DNA of 32,066 bases from Candidatus Zhuqueibacterota bacterium (GCA_963169875.1 CAUJEL010000133.1:1-32066), one strand, 5' to 3'. Shown: positions 1-8,097, counted from the first letter of the stretch. Notes: generated by a model not told the origin, from the sequence alone. A program made the numbers and translations.

Positions 1-204
1 ATAGGCGGCCTGGAACGCGGTGACGATGTAGCCGTACTGCGCATCGCTCCAGCCGATCTCCTGCTGCAGCACCGGCTGAAGAATACCGATGACCTGACGG
101 TCGATGTAGTTGATGGTGGTGGCAAAAAAGAGCAACGCGCAGACTGTCCAGCGGTAATTGCCTATCTTCAATTTGCCTGGTGATGACAGATCAGTGCTTG
201 TCAT
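1..204 (-). CDS. MFS sugar-acid transporter, ExuT-like (N-terminal part only)
   Basis: The first 68 codons of a membrane transporter run off the start of the window. After a short basic N-terminus (MTSTDLSSPGKLKIGNYRW) comes the first membrane helix and the stretch FFATTINYIDRQVIGIL, which is typical of the anion:cation symporter group of the major facilitator superfamily (hexuronate transporter ExuT and relatives). The ATG at 204 has AGGAAT seven bases upstream. It starts 38 bases after the racemase-like gene on the same strand, so it is probably the third gene of an IclR-led operon. The expected substrate is a sugar acid or other hydroxy acid; this is inferred from family and context. Most of the protein is not visible, so substrate cannot be narrowed. 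Confidence 0.85.
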   Translation of the reverse strand, partial: MTSTDLSSPGKLKIGNYRWTVCALLFFATTINYIDRQVIGILQPVLQQEIGWSDAQYGYIVTAFQAAY

Positions 205-242
205 GATTATTCCTTTCGTTTGTGCCGCGTCGAAACCCGATA

Positions 243-1526
243 CTATGCTTGACTGCTAATGAACCGTTCCTGATAGGCCCATAATCCAATGGCAGGATTA
301 TGGATGAAATAGATCTCTTCCCCGTCAGCAAGGGTGTTGTACCCCTCCTGCAAATGTTCTGGATGGTAGCGCTGCAGCATGGTGTGCAAATCGCCATACT
401 GGAAGTGGACGCTTTCGATCTCCTCCCGGCGCAAGTGCCCCGGGCAACAGGTCACGGAAAAACGTCCTTCGCTGGAGCCATGGATGAGGTGTGCGGCGGC
501 GCTGAGATTTTGCTGCAGAGCGGTTTCCTTTTCAATAAGCGCCAGGATCGCCGGCGTGCCGGCATAGCCATATTGGCGGATGAGTTGGTCGATTTGTGCA
601 TCTTCGCCGAATTCATGCAACCCGGGGGCGAGGATGATCAGCTCGCCGCCGTCGGCAATGGCCATGCGCGTGCGATAGATGCTCTTGTTGCCGAGCCAGG
701 TGCTCTTGTATTCCCCTGGGTCGAGATAGACGACGACCTTTTGCAGGGGTTTTTCCAGCATGGTGAAGTTCACCTGCAGCGACAGCTCCGCGGCGAGGCG
801 GTAGCATTCTTCATCATCGCCAATAAACAGTCCGCGCAGGGCGAGATCGCCGGATTCATCGCGGCCGATGACGGTTTGCACATAGACGATGGGGAATTGT
901 TGTAAAAATTCATCCGAGGCGCGATTCAAAACCTGGCGCACCGGATTGACCGCCCGTCCCATGATGCGCTCCATGCCATAGGCGGCGCCGAGAAAATGGC
1001 TCTTGTTGATGCCCTCTGTGCCGCCGGTGCCGACGAAGAGATTTTTATTGTAATTGGCCATGCCAGCCACTTCATGGGGCACGACCTGGCCGATGGAGAG
1101 GATCAAATCATAATCGCCTTCTGTGATCAGGGAAGAAACCTGGGCCGGCCAGTCGTACGCTACCGCGCCCCCGGAGATGGCGGCGATATAATCAGCGGGG
1201 ATGCGGCCCAGGGTGGAGAGACGGTTTCTCCAGTCGTGTACGCGGAAAAGCTCCGCGGGCACGGCGGGGAACATGGCCGATATTTCCGCGCCGGTCATGG
1301 GGCGATGGGTGCCCAGCGCGGGCAAAATGTCCGTGACGGCGTTTTTATAGTAGGAATAGGCCAGGGCCGTCAAATCGCCGGCGCGGGAGTGCAAGCGCGT
1401 GAAATCGGGCGGGATGAGGAGCACCTTTTTTTTCGCCCCCAGCTGCTGCAAAGCGTGATAGAGGCCCTCTTTCATCTCAAAAGCGGATAATTTGTCCCGG
1501 CTCGAGCCGCGCTGATAGAACATCAT
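243..1526 (-). CDS. LarA-family nickel-pincer 2-hydroxyacid racemase/epimerase homologue
   Basis: This 427-residue protein matches the lactate racemase family (DUF2088) in length and motifs. The N-terminal domain has VLLIPPDFTR (35-44) and ALGTHRPMT (70-78). The four residues used in LarA for catalysis and for nickel/cofactor binding appear to be present: H74 in GTHRPMT, H151 in PHEVAG, K161 ten residues later and H177 in KSHF, with the same 10- and 26-residue spacings as H174, K184 and H200 of the Lactobacillus enzyme (spacing recalled from the literature). LarA relatives racemise or epimerise many 2-hydroxy acids, including sugar acids. The neighbouring ExuT-like transporter and IclR regulator favour a sugar acid over lactate. 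No cofactor-making larB, larC or larE lies in this window. Its ATGA start overlaps the stop of the IclR gene, which implies translational coupling. Confidence 0.85.
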   Translation of the reverse strand: MMFYQRGSSRDKLSAFEMKEGLYHALQQLGAKKKVLLIPPDFTRLHSRAGDLTALAYSYYKNAVTDILPALGTHRPMTGAEISAMFPAVPAELFRVHDWRNRLSTLGRIPADYIAAISGGAVAYDWPAQVSSLITEGDYDLILSIGQVVPHEVAGMANYNKNLFVGTGGTEGINKSHFLGAAYGMERIMGRAVNPVRQVLNRASDEFLQQFPIVYVQTVIGRDESGDLALRGLFIGDDEECYRLAAELSLQVNFTMLEKPLQKVVVYLDPGEYKSTWLGNKSIYRTRMAIADGGELIILAPGLHEFGEDAQIDQLIRQYGYAGTPAILALIEKETALQQNLSAAAHLIHGSSEGRFSVTCCPGHLRREEIESVHFQYGDLHTMLQRYHPEHLQEGYNTLADGEEIYFIHNPAIGLWAYQERFISSQA

Positions 1527-2353
1527 GGACGGTATTCCTCATCTTGTTTTTGTGCTGCGTCCGTCGCCATGTATCCCAGTGTGATGGAGATGCGATCGGC
1601 ATGGCGGCGCACATCCAATCCGATCCGCTCGAACTCATCTTCCTTGATGCGGCTCGATGGACCGGTGATCCATATCGCCGCCACCGGATAGCCGTGGCGG
1701 TTAAAAACAGGCGCGCCTATGCAATGCATGCCATCCATCTGCTCCGCGTGATCGATGGAATAGCCCAGTTGGCGGACGCGCGCCAGTTCGCTGCGGTAGA
1801 CCGACGGTTCGGTGATGGTGCGCTCGTTGTAGCGCTGAAACGTCATGTTCCTGATGATTTGTTCGCGTTCAACTTCGGGCAGAAACGCCACCATGGCCTT
1901 GCCCGGCGCAGAAGTGTGCAGCTGGAACCGTCGTCCGGGCTCATAGACATAACGAAAGGAATGCGTCCCCTGCACGCCTTCGAGGATCAATCCTTCATGG
2001 CCCTGGAGAATGGCCAGCGGCACGGTCTCTTTGTAGCGATCGCGCAGTTCCCGCATCACGGTGAGGGCATTTTCCAGCAGATTGCTCTCATTGACGACCG
2101 CGTAACCCAGGGTCAGCAGTTTGGGGGAGAGTTGAAAGACTTTATTATCGTCATCGCGGCGGAGATAGCCCAGATCCAGCAGGGTTGCGGTGATGCGGAA
2201 AACGCTGTTTCTGGGAACATTCAGGGATTCGGTGATATGGGCGATGGTGAGGCCGCCGGGGTGCTCGGAGAGCAACTCAAATATCTGCAGGGCCCGTTCG
2301 AGATTGGGCACATGATATTTCGAGTTCGGATATTTTGATTTTTGGGATGCCAT
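1523..2353 (-). CDS. IclR-family transcriptional regulator
   Basis: This 276-residue protein has the two-domain plan of IclR regulators. The N-terminal winged helix-turn-helix begins at VPNLERALQIFELLSE and continues through GLTIAHITESLNVPRNSVFRITATLLDLGYL. The larger C-terminal effector-binding domain includes LHTSAPGKAMVAFLP and GYSIDHAEQMDGMHCIGAPVF, both characteristic of the family. The ATG at 2353 is preferred because AGG lies eight bases upstream and IclR proteins usually begin shortly before the helix-turn-helix; the frame stays open to 2422. It is the first gene of a minus-strand operon with the LarA-like enzyme and the transporter and probably controls that operon in response to its substrate or a metabolite of it (inference). 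Confidence 0.9.
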   Translation of the reverse strand: MASQKSKYPNSKYHVPNLERALQIFELLSEHPGGLTIAHITESLNVPRNSVFRITATLLDLGYLRRDDDNKVFQLSPKLLTLGYAVVNESNLLENALTVMRELRDRYKETVPLAILQGHEGLILEGVQGTHSFRYVYEPGRRFQLHTSAPGKAMVAFLPEVEREQIIRNMTFQRYNERTITEPSVYRSELARVRQLGYSIDHAEQMDGMHCIGAPVFNRHGYPVAAIWITGPSSRIKEDEFERIGLDVRRHADRISITLGYMATDAAQKQDEEYRP

Positions 2354-2937
2354 AACCATCGCCTGCCAGGTTGATATGTAGTCATCGCATCTAAATATAA
2401 ACCATTCGTATGGCAGATGCAACTATTTTTTCATTTTGTGGCAAAAAAATGGTGGCGATTTTTACTCTTGCGCAACCCCGCATAAATGATTATTATGGGT
2501 CCATCCGAAGGATGAATATTTGATAATTTGCCAACCTGAATGATTCACCGCCGAGGCCGCAGAGGTACGCAAAGAATAACAAAAAAATGGCATCGATAAC
2601 ACTTAACTTGCATTATTCACAAACAGCAAAAGGAGAAGCTTTATAAATATTTTTAACAATATGTTATATCATTCAGACACAAAACTTTATTGTACCAAGA
2701 TGCGCACGAAGCGCACGAAGGATAACTCTCTAACTTAATATAATTAATAGAAGAGCCATGTCATTTTTATTCGTGTTCTTCGTGAACTTGGTGGTTAGAA
2801 ATTATTCAGGTTAAATGAGCGAGATGAAATTCGAATCAAAAATTATCGATCATCATAATACTATAGCTCAGCGGCCTCGGCGCTCCCGGCGGTTAGCATC
2901 AGGTGATAATGATTCGAAATAAAAATCAATTATCTCC
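2354..2937. repeat. Intergenic region with several inverted dispersed-repeat arms
   Basis: This stretch has no convincing gene. It separates divergent operons and should hold both promoters. AACCTGAAT at 2533-2541 is answered by ATTCAGGTT at 2804-2812. Inside these lie short degenerate repeats: CCGCCGAGGCCGCAGAGG at 2550-2567; CCAAGATGCGCACGAAGCGC from 2696, which is roughly inverted at 2772-2795 (TTCGTGAACTTGGTGG). GCGGCCTCGGCGCTCCCGGC at 2871-2890 is an inverted relative of the first arm, and a similar one occurs near 24590. These resemble non-coding dispersed repeats seen in many environmental FCB genomes. A short dyad CATCC-GAA-GGATG lies at 2502-2514 in front of the IclR gene and could be an operator, but that is weak. 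Confidence 0.55.
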
Positions 2938-3279
2938 ATGAAAATTATAATTTTAATACTTTTGCTGTGTCTGATATGCCTTGGGTGTGCCTGCACCGCA
3001 ACGGCGCCACCGCGTGTGCCCGATTCGCTGCCCCTCCTCCATGCAAAAATAGATACCCTGAATATCCGTCTGGCGAAATTGGATTCGCTCCTGCGTTCAC
3101 TTAAACCAGACACGTTCTCCAGAGCCGCACCGGCCATCATGCCGCTTCCAGATTCCTCGCAAGTGCGGTCAAGCGTCCCCATTGTGCGCCAGCAATGCCA
3201 GGCCATCACCAAGGCCGGCAAACGCTGCACACGCCCGGCCAAATCCGGCCGTCCCTATTGCTGGCAGCATGACCGCTGA
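2938..3279 (+). CDS. Small exported protein with DUF5763-like Cys/His tail
   Basis: The 113-residue product starts with a strongly hydrophobic stretch (residues 3-16) that ends CLGCAC. This is compatible with a lipoprotein signal, although the lipobox is imperfect. Residues 31-55 are a short leucine-spaced helix. The C-terminus (87-111) reads CQAITKAGKRC, then PYCWQH. The pattern C87, C97, C108, H111 with the TKAGKRC core matches the small putative metal-binding DUF5763 family as I remember it. Function is unknown. The ribosome site is poor (only TCTCC-rich sequence upstream), so the start is less certain than the frame. An exported location for a zinc-type cysteine motif is unusual. It stands alone between a repeat region and the DUF937 gene. 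Confidence 0.7.
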   Translation: MKIIILILLLCLICLGCACTATAPPRVPDSLPLLHAKIDTLNIRLAKLDSLLRSLKPDTFSRAAPAIMPLPDSSQVRSSVPIVRQQCQAITKAGKRCTRPAKSGRPYCWQHDR

Positions 3280-3443
3280 AAAATTGGCGGGAACAATCGG
3301 AGTCTATGGATTGTTATCAAGTGTGTGTGCCAAGATTACCAAACCATCTCGGGGGTAGCCACTTCACTGCTTTTTCGAGACAGGTTATTTTCACACACTC
3401 AACTATTAAGCAACTATTTATTATGTATCAACAAGGAGACGCC

Positions 3444-4025
3444 ATGAATCTGATCATGCAGATGCTGATGCAACAGATGGGTAAAAATGCCATTGGCAAA
3501 ATCGCACAACAACTGGGACTCAGCAATTCAGCTGCCACCGCTGCCGTGAGTGCCGCCATCCCTCTCTTGATGTCCGCTTTGGCGCGCAACTCTTCTTCCG
3601 AAGAAGGCGCCAGCAGCCTGTTAAACGCCTTGAACAAGGATCACGATGGATCGGTTCTGGACGATATCGCCGGCTTTTTGGGCAATCCGGAACAGGGCAA
3701 TGGCGCAGGCATTTTAGGCCATATATTGGGGGGTGATCGCGAAGTTGTACAAAACCGGGTCGGACAGACAGCCGGTGTCGACGGCAACACCATGGGCAGG
3801 GTGCTGGAGATGATCGCGCCGCTGGTCATGGGGCAGCTGGGCCGGACCGCACAGCAGGAACAGCTCGATCCATCCAGTTTGTCAGGCCTCTTGACGGAAC
3901 AGAAACAGCAGGCCGAAGAACAGCAGCCGGATATTTTCGGTTCGATCGGCAAACTGCTCGATTCAGATGGTGATGGCAATCCAATTAACGATCTCGGGGG
4001 ATTGCTGGGCAAATTCTTGCGCTAA
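3444..4025 (+). CDS. DUF937 (YidB-like) family protein
   Basis: The 193-residue protein consists of the DUF937 fold: MQQMGKNAIGKIAQQLGLSN, then AAIPLLMSALARN, then repeated GILGHILGG-type and LEMIAPLVMGQLGR segments. It ends with DSDGDGNPINDLGGLLGKFL, whose DSDGDGN piece resembles a calcium-binding loop. It has no signal peptide or membrane helix. The family's role is not established. The start at 3444 is chosen because AAGGAG sits six bases upstream; the frame is open further up to 3306 but without a ribosome site. A strong terminator follows the stop by 23 bases, so it is probably transcribed alone. Confidence 0.85.
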   Translation: MNLIMQMLMQQMGKNAIGKIAQQLGLSNSAATAAVSAAIPLLMSALARNSSSEEGASSLLNALNKDHDGSVLDDIAGFLGNPEQGNGAGILGHILGGDREVVQNRVGQTAGVDGNTMGRVLEMIAPLVMGQLGRTAQQEQLDPSSLSGLLTEQKQQAEEQQPDIFGSIGKLLDSDGDGNPINDLGGLLGKFLR

Positions 4026-4047
4026 CTTTTCCTTTTATTGCACGGAT

Positions 4048-4082
4048 AAGGACCGGGAAATTTTCTTCCGGTCCTTTTTTTA
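4048..4082 (+). terminator. Rho-independent terminator after DUF937 gene
   Basis: The arms AAGGACCGG (4048-4056) and CCGGTCCTT (4068-4076) form a nine-base-pair stem and are followed by a run of T residues. Confidence 0.9.
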
Positions 4083-4506
4083 TTCATCCCGCAGAGCACA
4101 GCGGCAGGTTGAACCTGTGGCAGGCATCGTGGCGGCATGGTTCGTATCCTGCAGCGGTAATAATAAAATGTCATACTGATAACATCTTTGCGGTCCGGCG
4201 GCAGGATGCAGCGTGTGATACAAACCGAGCAAATGCGGGAGTGGTGAACAAAGCCTGAATACAAATGGGTAACGAATTCGTGTAAATCCCTGGCATTCCT
4301 CCGCACGAACCCGCGCATTCAGCCTCTGCTGTTCACCATCCCGGCACACAGCATTCCAGCACCGGCTCGGGATGACGCCCCTGGCGGCGTGAAACGCAAA
4401 GCATCTCCGCCAAAGGAAGTCCATCCTTTTCTCTTGCCTCGCACCCGGGTTTTTCTTATTATTAGTGACGCATTCATCGAAAAAATCGTGTAGCATGGAA
4501 ATAAAA
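4083..4506. other. Intergenic stretch without recognisable gene
   Basis: I see no gene with codon bias, ribosome site or recognisable product here. It should contain the promoter of the following three-gene operon, but no box is clear enough to name. Confidence 0.5.
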
Positions 4507-5013
4507 ATGTCAACCATCACCATCTCCCCCATTCGCATCCAGCACATCAAATCGTTCCGAGATACACTGGATACGGTAGCGCGTGAAAAAAAATATCTGG
4601 CGTTCCTGGAGGCCCCGCCCCTGGAAGCCGTGCGTCATTTCATCCTCGAGAATCTGCGGCGCGATATCACCCAGTACGTCGCTTTAGACGGCAAGAAAGT
4701 CGTCGGCTGGTGCGATATCATCTGGCCGGAACTGCCGGGTTTCGCCCACTGCGGCCGTCTCGGCATGGGGCTCCTCCCCGCTTACCGCGGTCAGGGCCTG
4801 GGGCGCCGGCTTGCGGAAACGTGCCTGGCAGATGCCTGGCACAAGGGACTCACGCGCATCGAGCTGGATGTCTATGCTTCCAATCAGGCGGCCATTCATC
4901 TCTACGAACAATTGGGATTTGTCCATGAAGGCCGCAAAAACAATGCCCGCTTCCTCGATGGTCTCTATGACGATATCCTTCTCATGGCCATTGTTAAACC
5001 GGATAAAATATGA
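4507..5013 (+). CDS. GNAT-family N-acetyltransferase
   Basis: The 168-residue protein carries the acetyl-CoA binding signature of the GNAT fold: LGMGLLPAYRGQGLGRRLAE, in which RGQGLG (94-99) is the pyrophosphate-binding loop. It is followed by the family's later strand-helix ELDVYASNQAAIHLYEQLGF. The substrate cannot be deduced; the pattern is closest to generic RimI/phosphinothricin-type acetyltransferases. Three starts are possible (GTG 4465, ATG 4495, ATG 4507). ATG 4507 is chosen because GGAA lies six bases upstream and the domain begins soon after. The stop overlaps the next start by ATGA, so it is translationally coupled to the CPBP protease gene. Confidence 0.88.
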   Translation: MSTITISPIRIQHIKSFRDTLDTVAREKKYLAFLEAPPLEAVRHFILENLRRDITQYVALDGKKVVGWCDIIWPELPGFAHCGRLGMGLLPAYRGQGLGRRLAETCLADAWHKGLTRIELDVYASNQAAIHLYEQLGFVHEGRKNNARFLDGLYDDILLMAIVKPDKI

Positions 5014-5735
5014 ACAAAGACTCTTCGCGCCAGCCCATCCCGGTGTGGCAATCCAGCGCCTGGTTTCTCGGCGCCGGTCTTCTTCTTTTTATTTTGACGC
5101 ATTGGGGCATCCCGCTATGGAGCCACTGGAGCGGCTGGCCGGTCATTTTAAGCTGGTTTCTCGTCGGTGGCGTTGGCGTCTTTGTGCCTTTGTTTGTCTC
5201 GGCCATTGCCTGCGCCCGCCGCAGTCCCATCCCGGCATGGCAGCATCTGCGTTTGCGCCCGCTCAACCGCGACGACGGACGCTGGTTTCTGCGGGGGTTC
5301 ATCATGATCGCGCTGGCCACTGCGGCCGTTACCTGGCTGCTGCAGCACATTCCGGCTTTCCTGAACATCGCCACCCCCGCACATCCCTCTCCCCCTTTTC
5401 TGCCCTTCGCCGGATTTGAGCCTGGGCAGCAGTGGATGCTGCTGCCGTGGCTGCTCTTCTTTTTCTTCAATATTTTCGGTGAGGAGATGATGTGGCGTGG
5501 CTATATTTTGCCGCGGCAGATCGCCCGCCATGGCGCCCGCGCCTGGCAAATCAACGCCCTACTGTGGACCCTCTTTCATCTCTGTTTCGGCTGGTACCTG
5601 CTCATCATGCTGCTGCCCATCCTCTGGGTGATACCTTATGTCGTGCAGAAATGCGGGAATACCTGGGTGGGCATTCTGCTGCACGGGCTTTTCAATGGCA
5701 GCGCTTTTCTCGCCCTCTCTTTGCGCTTGTTCTGA
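5010..5735 (+). CDS. CPBP-family intramembrane metalloprotease (CAAX protease/bacteriocin-processing type)
   Basis: The 241-residue protein has about six to seven hydrophobic segments and the family's active-site motifs in order: GEEMMWRG (EE at 158-159, R163), H190 in TLFHL, and H225 with N229 in LLHGLFNG. In Rce1-type proteases the glutamates and histidines form the membrane-embedded active site. Bacterial members have varied and mostly unknown substrates. It starts inside the GNAT stop (ATGA) and is followed after seven bases by the U32 gene, so all three are probably one operon. No clear functional link among them is known to me. Confidence 0.88.
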   Translation: MNKDSSRQPIPVWQSSAWFLGAGLLLFILTHWGIPLWSHWSGWPVILSWFLVGGVGVFVPLFVSAIACARRSPIPAWQHLRLRPLNRDDGRWFLRGFIMIALATAAVTWLLQHIPAFLNIATPAHPSPPFLPFAGFEPGQQWMLLPWLLFFFFNIFGEEMMWRGYILPRQIARHGARAWQINALLWTLFHLCFGWYLLIMLLPILWVIPYVVQKCGNTWVGILLHGLFNGSAFLALSLRLF

Positions 5736-5742
5736 GGATGCC

Positions 5743-7578
5743 ATGATTCTGAAAAAAAATCACATCGAACTCCTGGCCCCGGCCCGCGACGCAGAGGCCG
5801 GACGCACAGCCATCAACAGCGGCGCCGACGCCGTCTATATCGGCGCCAGCCGCTTCGGCGCCCGCGAACAGGCCGGCAATTCAACGCAGGACATTGAGGG
5901 TCTCATTCAGTATGCCCATCGCTATTGGGCCCGCGTCTATGTCACCCTCAACACGCTGCTGCGCGACGACGAAATCGGGGATGCCGTCACCCTCATTCGC
6001 CAGCTCCACGACCTCGGCGCCGACGGTCTCATCATTCAGGACGCCGGCCTGCTGGCCTGCGACCTGCCGCCCATTCCGCTCATCGCCAGCACCCAGATGC
6101 ACAATCACACACCGGAGCGCGTCGCCTTTCTGCAGAGCTGCGGCTTGCAGCGGGCCATCCTCGCGCGCGAGCTCTCGCTGGATCAGATCAAGGCAATCCG
6201 CGCTAAAACCACGCTGGAGCTGGAATTTTTCGTCCATGGCGCCCTGTGCGTCTCCTACAGCGGACAGTGTTATCTCAGCCAGGCCATAGGCGGCCGCAGC
6301 GGTAACCGCGGCCAGTGCGCCCAGCCCTGCCGCCGCCGCTATCAACTCATCGACGCCTCCGGCAAAACCCTCATGGACTGGAAGCACCTGCTCTCACTGC
6401 GCGACCTCAACCTCTCTCATCACCTCGGCGATCTCCTCGACGCGGGCATCACTTCCTTCAAGATCGAGGGACGCCTCAAGGAGAGCGGCTATGTCAAAAA
6501 CGTCGTCGGCTATTATCGCGGCAAACTGGATAAACTGCTCGAAGAGAAAAATCTGTGTAAAAGTTCGTCCGGATCGGCGTCCCTTGCGTTCAATCCCGAT
6601 CCTTCAAGAAGTTTCAACCGCGGTTTCACCTCCTATTTCCTCAACGGCCGGGATGCGTCTCTCACCTCCTGGGACTCACCGAAACATGTGGGCGAAGCGA
6701 TCGGCCGCATCCTTCAGACCGGCCGCGACTCCTTCACCCTGGAATTGGGCGCTGCTCAACTCAATACCGGCGACGGACTGACTTTTTATACCCGGGCCGG
6801 CCAGCTCGACGGCACCCGCGTAAATAAGGTCAAAGGTGCTGATATTTTCCCCGACCGCAGGGAAAATCTGGCAGCTGGAATGCAACTCTACCGCAACCTC
6901 GATCATGTGTTCGCCGAGCGATTGAAAAAAGATCGCAGCGAACGCAAGATCACTGTAAAGATGCACTTTCTGGAGACTCCTGAAGGATTCAACCTCACCG
7001 TCAGCGACGAAGACGGCGTCACGGCCATTGCATCCATCCAGGCGGGTGCAGAGCCGGCGCGGGATCCCGAAAGAGCCCGCAGCACGATTTTGGCGCAGCT
7101 GCGCAAGAGCGGCGGCACTCTATTTGACTGCGGGGAGGTATCCATCGCCTGGCAGCAACCCTGTTTTTTGCCCGTGGCGCAGATCAATGCCCTGCGCCGG
7201 GAGGCACTGGACAAGCTGCTGTCCGAGCGCCTGCGGCAACATCCGCTGCTGCGGACGGCGCGCATCGATCAGGACGCGCCCTTTCCGGAGAAGCGCCTCG
7301 ATTTTCACGGCAACGTCCTGAATAGCAAGGCTGAATTATTTTACCGCCAACATGGCGTGGAGAGCATTGCACCCGCCGCGGAAACAGGCGCCTCTTTGGC
7401 CGGGGAGCGGGTGATGACAATGAAATATTGTATTCGCGGCGAGTTGGGGTTATGCGGCGGGGCGCTTGACCACAAAGGGTTCAAGGAACCGTTATATTTG
7501 CTCGACGAGGACGGCCGCAAGCTGCGCCTCGACTTTCGCTGCAAGACGTGCGAGATGGATGTCTATTTTCCGGAATGA
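5743..7578 (+). CDS. Peptidase U32-family protein, RlhA-like (23S rRNA C2501 hydroxylation type)
   Basis: The 611-residue protein begins IELLAPARDAEAGRTAINSG and continues with the U32 signature EFFVHGALCVSYSGQCYLSQ (161-180), giving C169 and C176, then RGQCAQPCR with C192 and C196. A second domain contains FNRGFTSYFL, typical of the DUF3656 part of RlhA. The C-terminus has further cysteines (KYCIRGELGLC and FRCKTCEM). U32 proteins such as RlhA and TrhP act in RNA hydroxylation and use clustered cysteines, probably for an iron-sulfur centre. The length is near the 650 residues of E. coli RlhA. Start 5743 is preferred because GAGG is placed upstream; the open frame extends into the previous gene. 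RlhA is the best guess; a TrhP-like role is the alternative. Confidence 0.85.
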   Translation: MILKKNHIELLAPARDAEAGRTAINSGADAVYIGASRFGAREQAGNSTQDIEGLIQYAHRYWARVYVTLNTLLRDDEIGDAVTLIRQLHDLGADGLIIQDAGLLACDLPPIPLIASTQMHNHTPERVAFLQSCGLQRAILARELSLDQIKAIRAKTTLELEFFVHGALCVSYSGQCYLSQAIGGRSGNRGQCAQPCRRRYQLIDASGKTLMDWKHLLSLRDLNLSHHLGDLLDAGITSFKIEGRLKESGYVKNVVGYYRGKLDKLLEEKNLCKSSSGSASLAFNPDPSRSFNRGFTSYFLNGRDASLTSWDSPKHVGEAIGRILQTGRDSFTLELGAAQLNTGDGLTFYTRAGQLDGTRVNKVKGADIFPDRRENLAAGMQLYRNLDHVFAERLKKDRSERKITVKMHFLETPEGFNLTVSDEDGVTAIASIQAGAEPARDPERARSTILAQLRKSGGTLFDCGEVSIAWQQPCFLPVAQINALRREALDKLLSERLRQHPLLRTARIDQDAPFPEKRLDFHGNVLNSKAELFYRQHGVESIAPAAETGASLAGERVMTMKYCIRGELGLCGGALDHKGFKEPLYLLDEDGRKLRLDFRCKTCEMDVYFPE

Positions 7579-7607
7579 TTTTTGAAAGCGAGGATTCGGG
7601 ATTGTAT

Positions 7608-7721
7608 GGCGTGCACCGACTGTGCCGATGCCTGAGGCCGCAGACCTCAGCAGGGAGCTGCCGCCACCTGGCCGCCTGAGAAACGGCGGCCTGCAGTGAC
7701 TGTGTGACTGCAGGCCAAATT
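7608..7721. repeat. 114-bp multi-hairpin repeat, copy 1
   Basis: This is the first of two nearly identical copies in the convergent gap between the U32 gene and the YeeE-rhodanese gene. It contains CTGAGG/CCTCAG (7632-7637/7645-7650), GGCCGCC/GGCGGCC (7670-7676/7685-7691) and GGCCTGCAGT/ACTGCAGGCC (7688-7697/7707-7716). The last two stems share bases and are therefore partly exclusive. The central 67 bases or so are identical to copy 2; differences concentrate at the two ends. Confidence 0.9.
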
Positions 7722-7814
7722 ACTATTTATTTTGAGTCCATTTCCGGTATTGGGAAGATTGCGGGATATTTTGTGTCCCGCAAAAGATTTTGGGTTTCTC
7801 TGGAGTGTTTCCTT

Positions 7815-7928
7815 GGCGTGCATCGACTGTGTCGATGCCTGAGGCCGCAGACCTCAGCAGGGAGCTGCCGCCACCTGGCCGCCTGAGAAACGGCGGCCGG
7901 CAGTGACACAGTCACTGCACTCCAAATT
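7815..7928. repeat. 114-bp multi-hairpin repeat, copy 2, with 16-nt terminal inverted repeats
   Basis: This second copy lies 207 bases after the first. Its ends are inverted: GTGCATCGACTGTGTC (7818-7833) and GACACAGTCACTGCAC (7905-7920) pair at 14 of 16 positions. GGAGTG (7802-7807) and CACTCC (7918-7923) could close it further. The ends also form local hairpins, GCATCGAC/GTCGATGC and GCAGTGA/TCACTGC. The internal CTGAGG/CCTCAG and GGCCGCC/GGCGGCC stems are as in copy 1. It may be a MITE/REP-like element or a structured RNA. Confidence 0.9.
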
Positions 7929-7941
7929 AAAATTTGCAGCA

Positions 7942-8040
7942 CGACATTAACCCGGGTGTTAAGCCAGAGCAGTCCTAGACCATAATCCCCGGAACCACCC
8001 CATATGACATCAACCCGGGTGCTGCATCTGAGCAATCACA
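7942..8040. repeat. Short direct repeat pair around CCCGGGT
   Basis: GACATTAACCCGGGTGTTAA (from 7942) and GACATCAACCCGGGTGCTGC (from 8003) are related, and the similarity continues into GCCAGAGCAGTC versus TCTGAGCAATC. No gene is seen in the whole 7579-8097 gap; it holds this pair and the two larger repeats. Confidence 0.6.
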
Positions 8041-8097
8041 TCCGGCTATAGTTGCCCCCCTCGCATCCCGTTCATTCAAACCATTCTCAGATCGCAA

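Noticed and set aside
300-905. Long plus-strand frame opposite the LarA-like gene
   Set aside because: It is the antisense shadow of a gene with clear family motifs and has no ribosome site or recognisable product.
7608-7928. Tandem riboswitch
   Set aside because: The repeats lie downstream of genes on both sides (convergent gap), so they do not lead any gene, and no known riboswitch core was recognised.
7727-8035. 102-codon minus-strand frame across the repeats (LNTRVNVVLQI)
   Set aside because: It is composed of the 114-bp repeat and the CCCGGGT repeat; the peptide repeats only because the DNA does.
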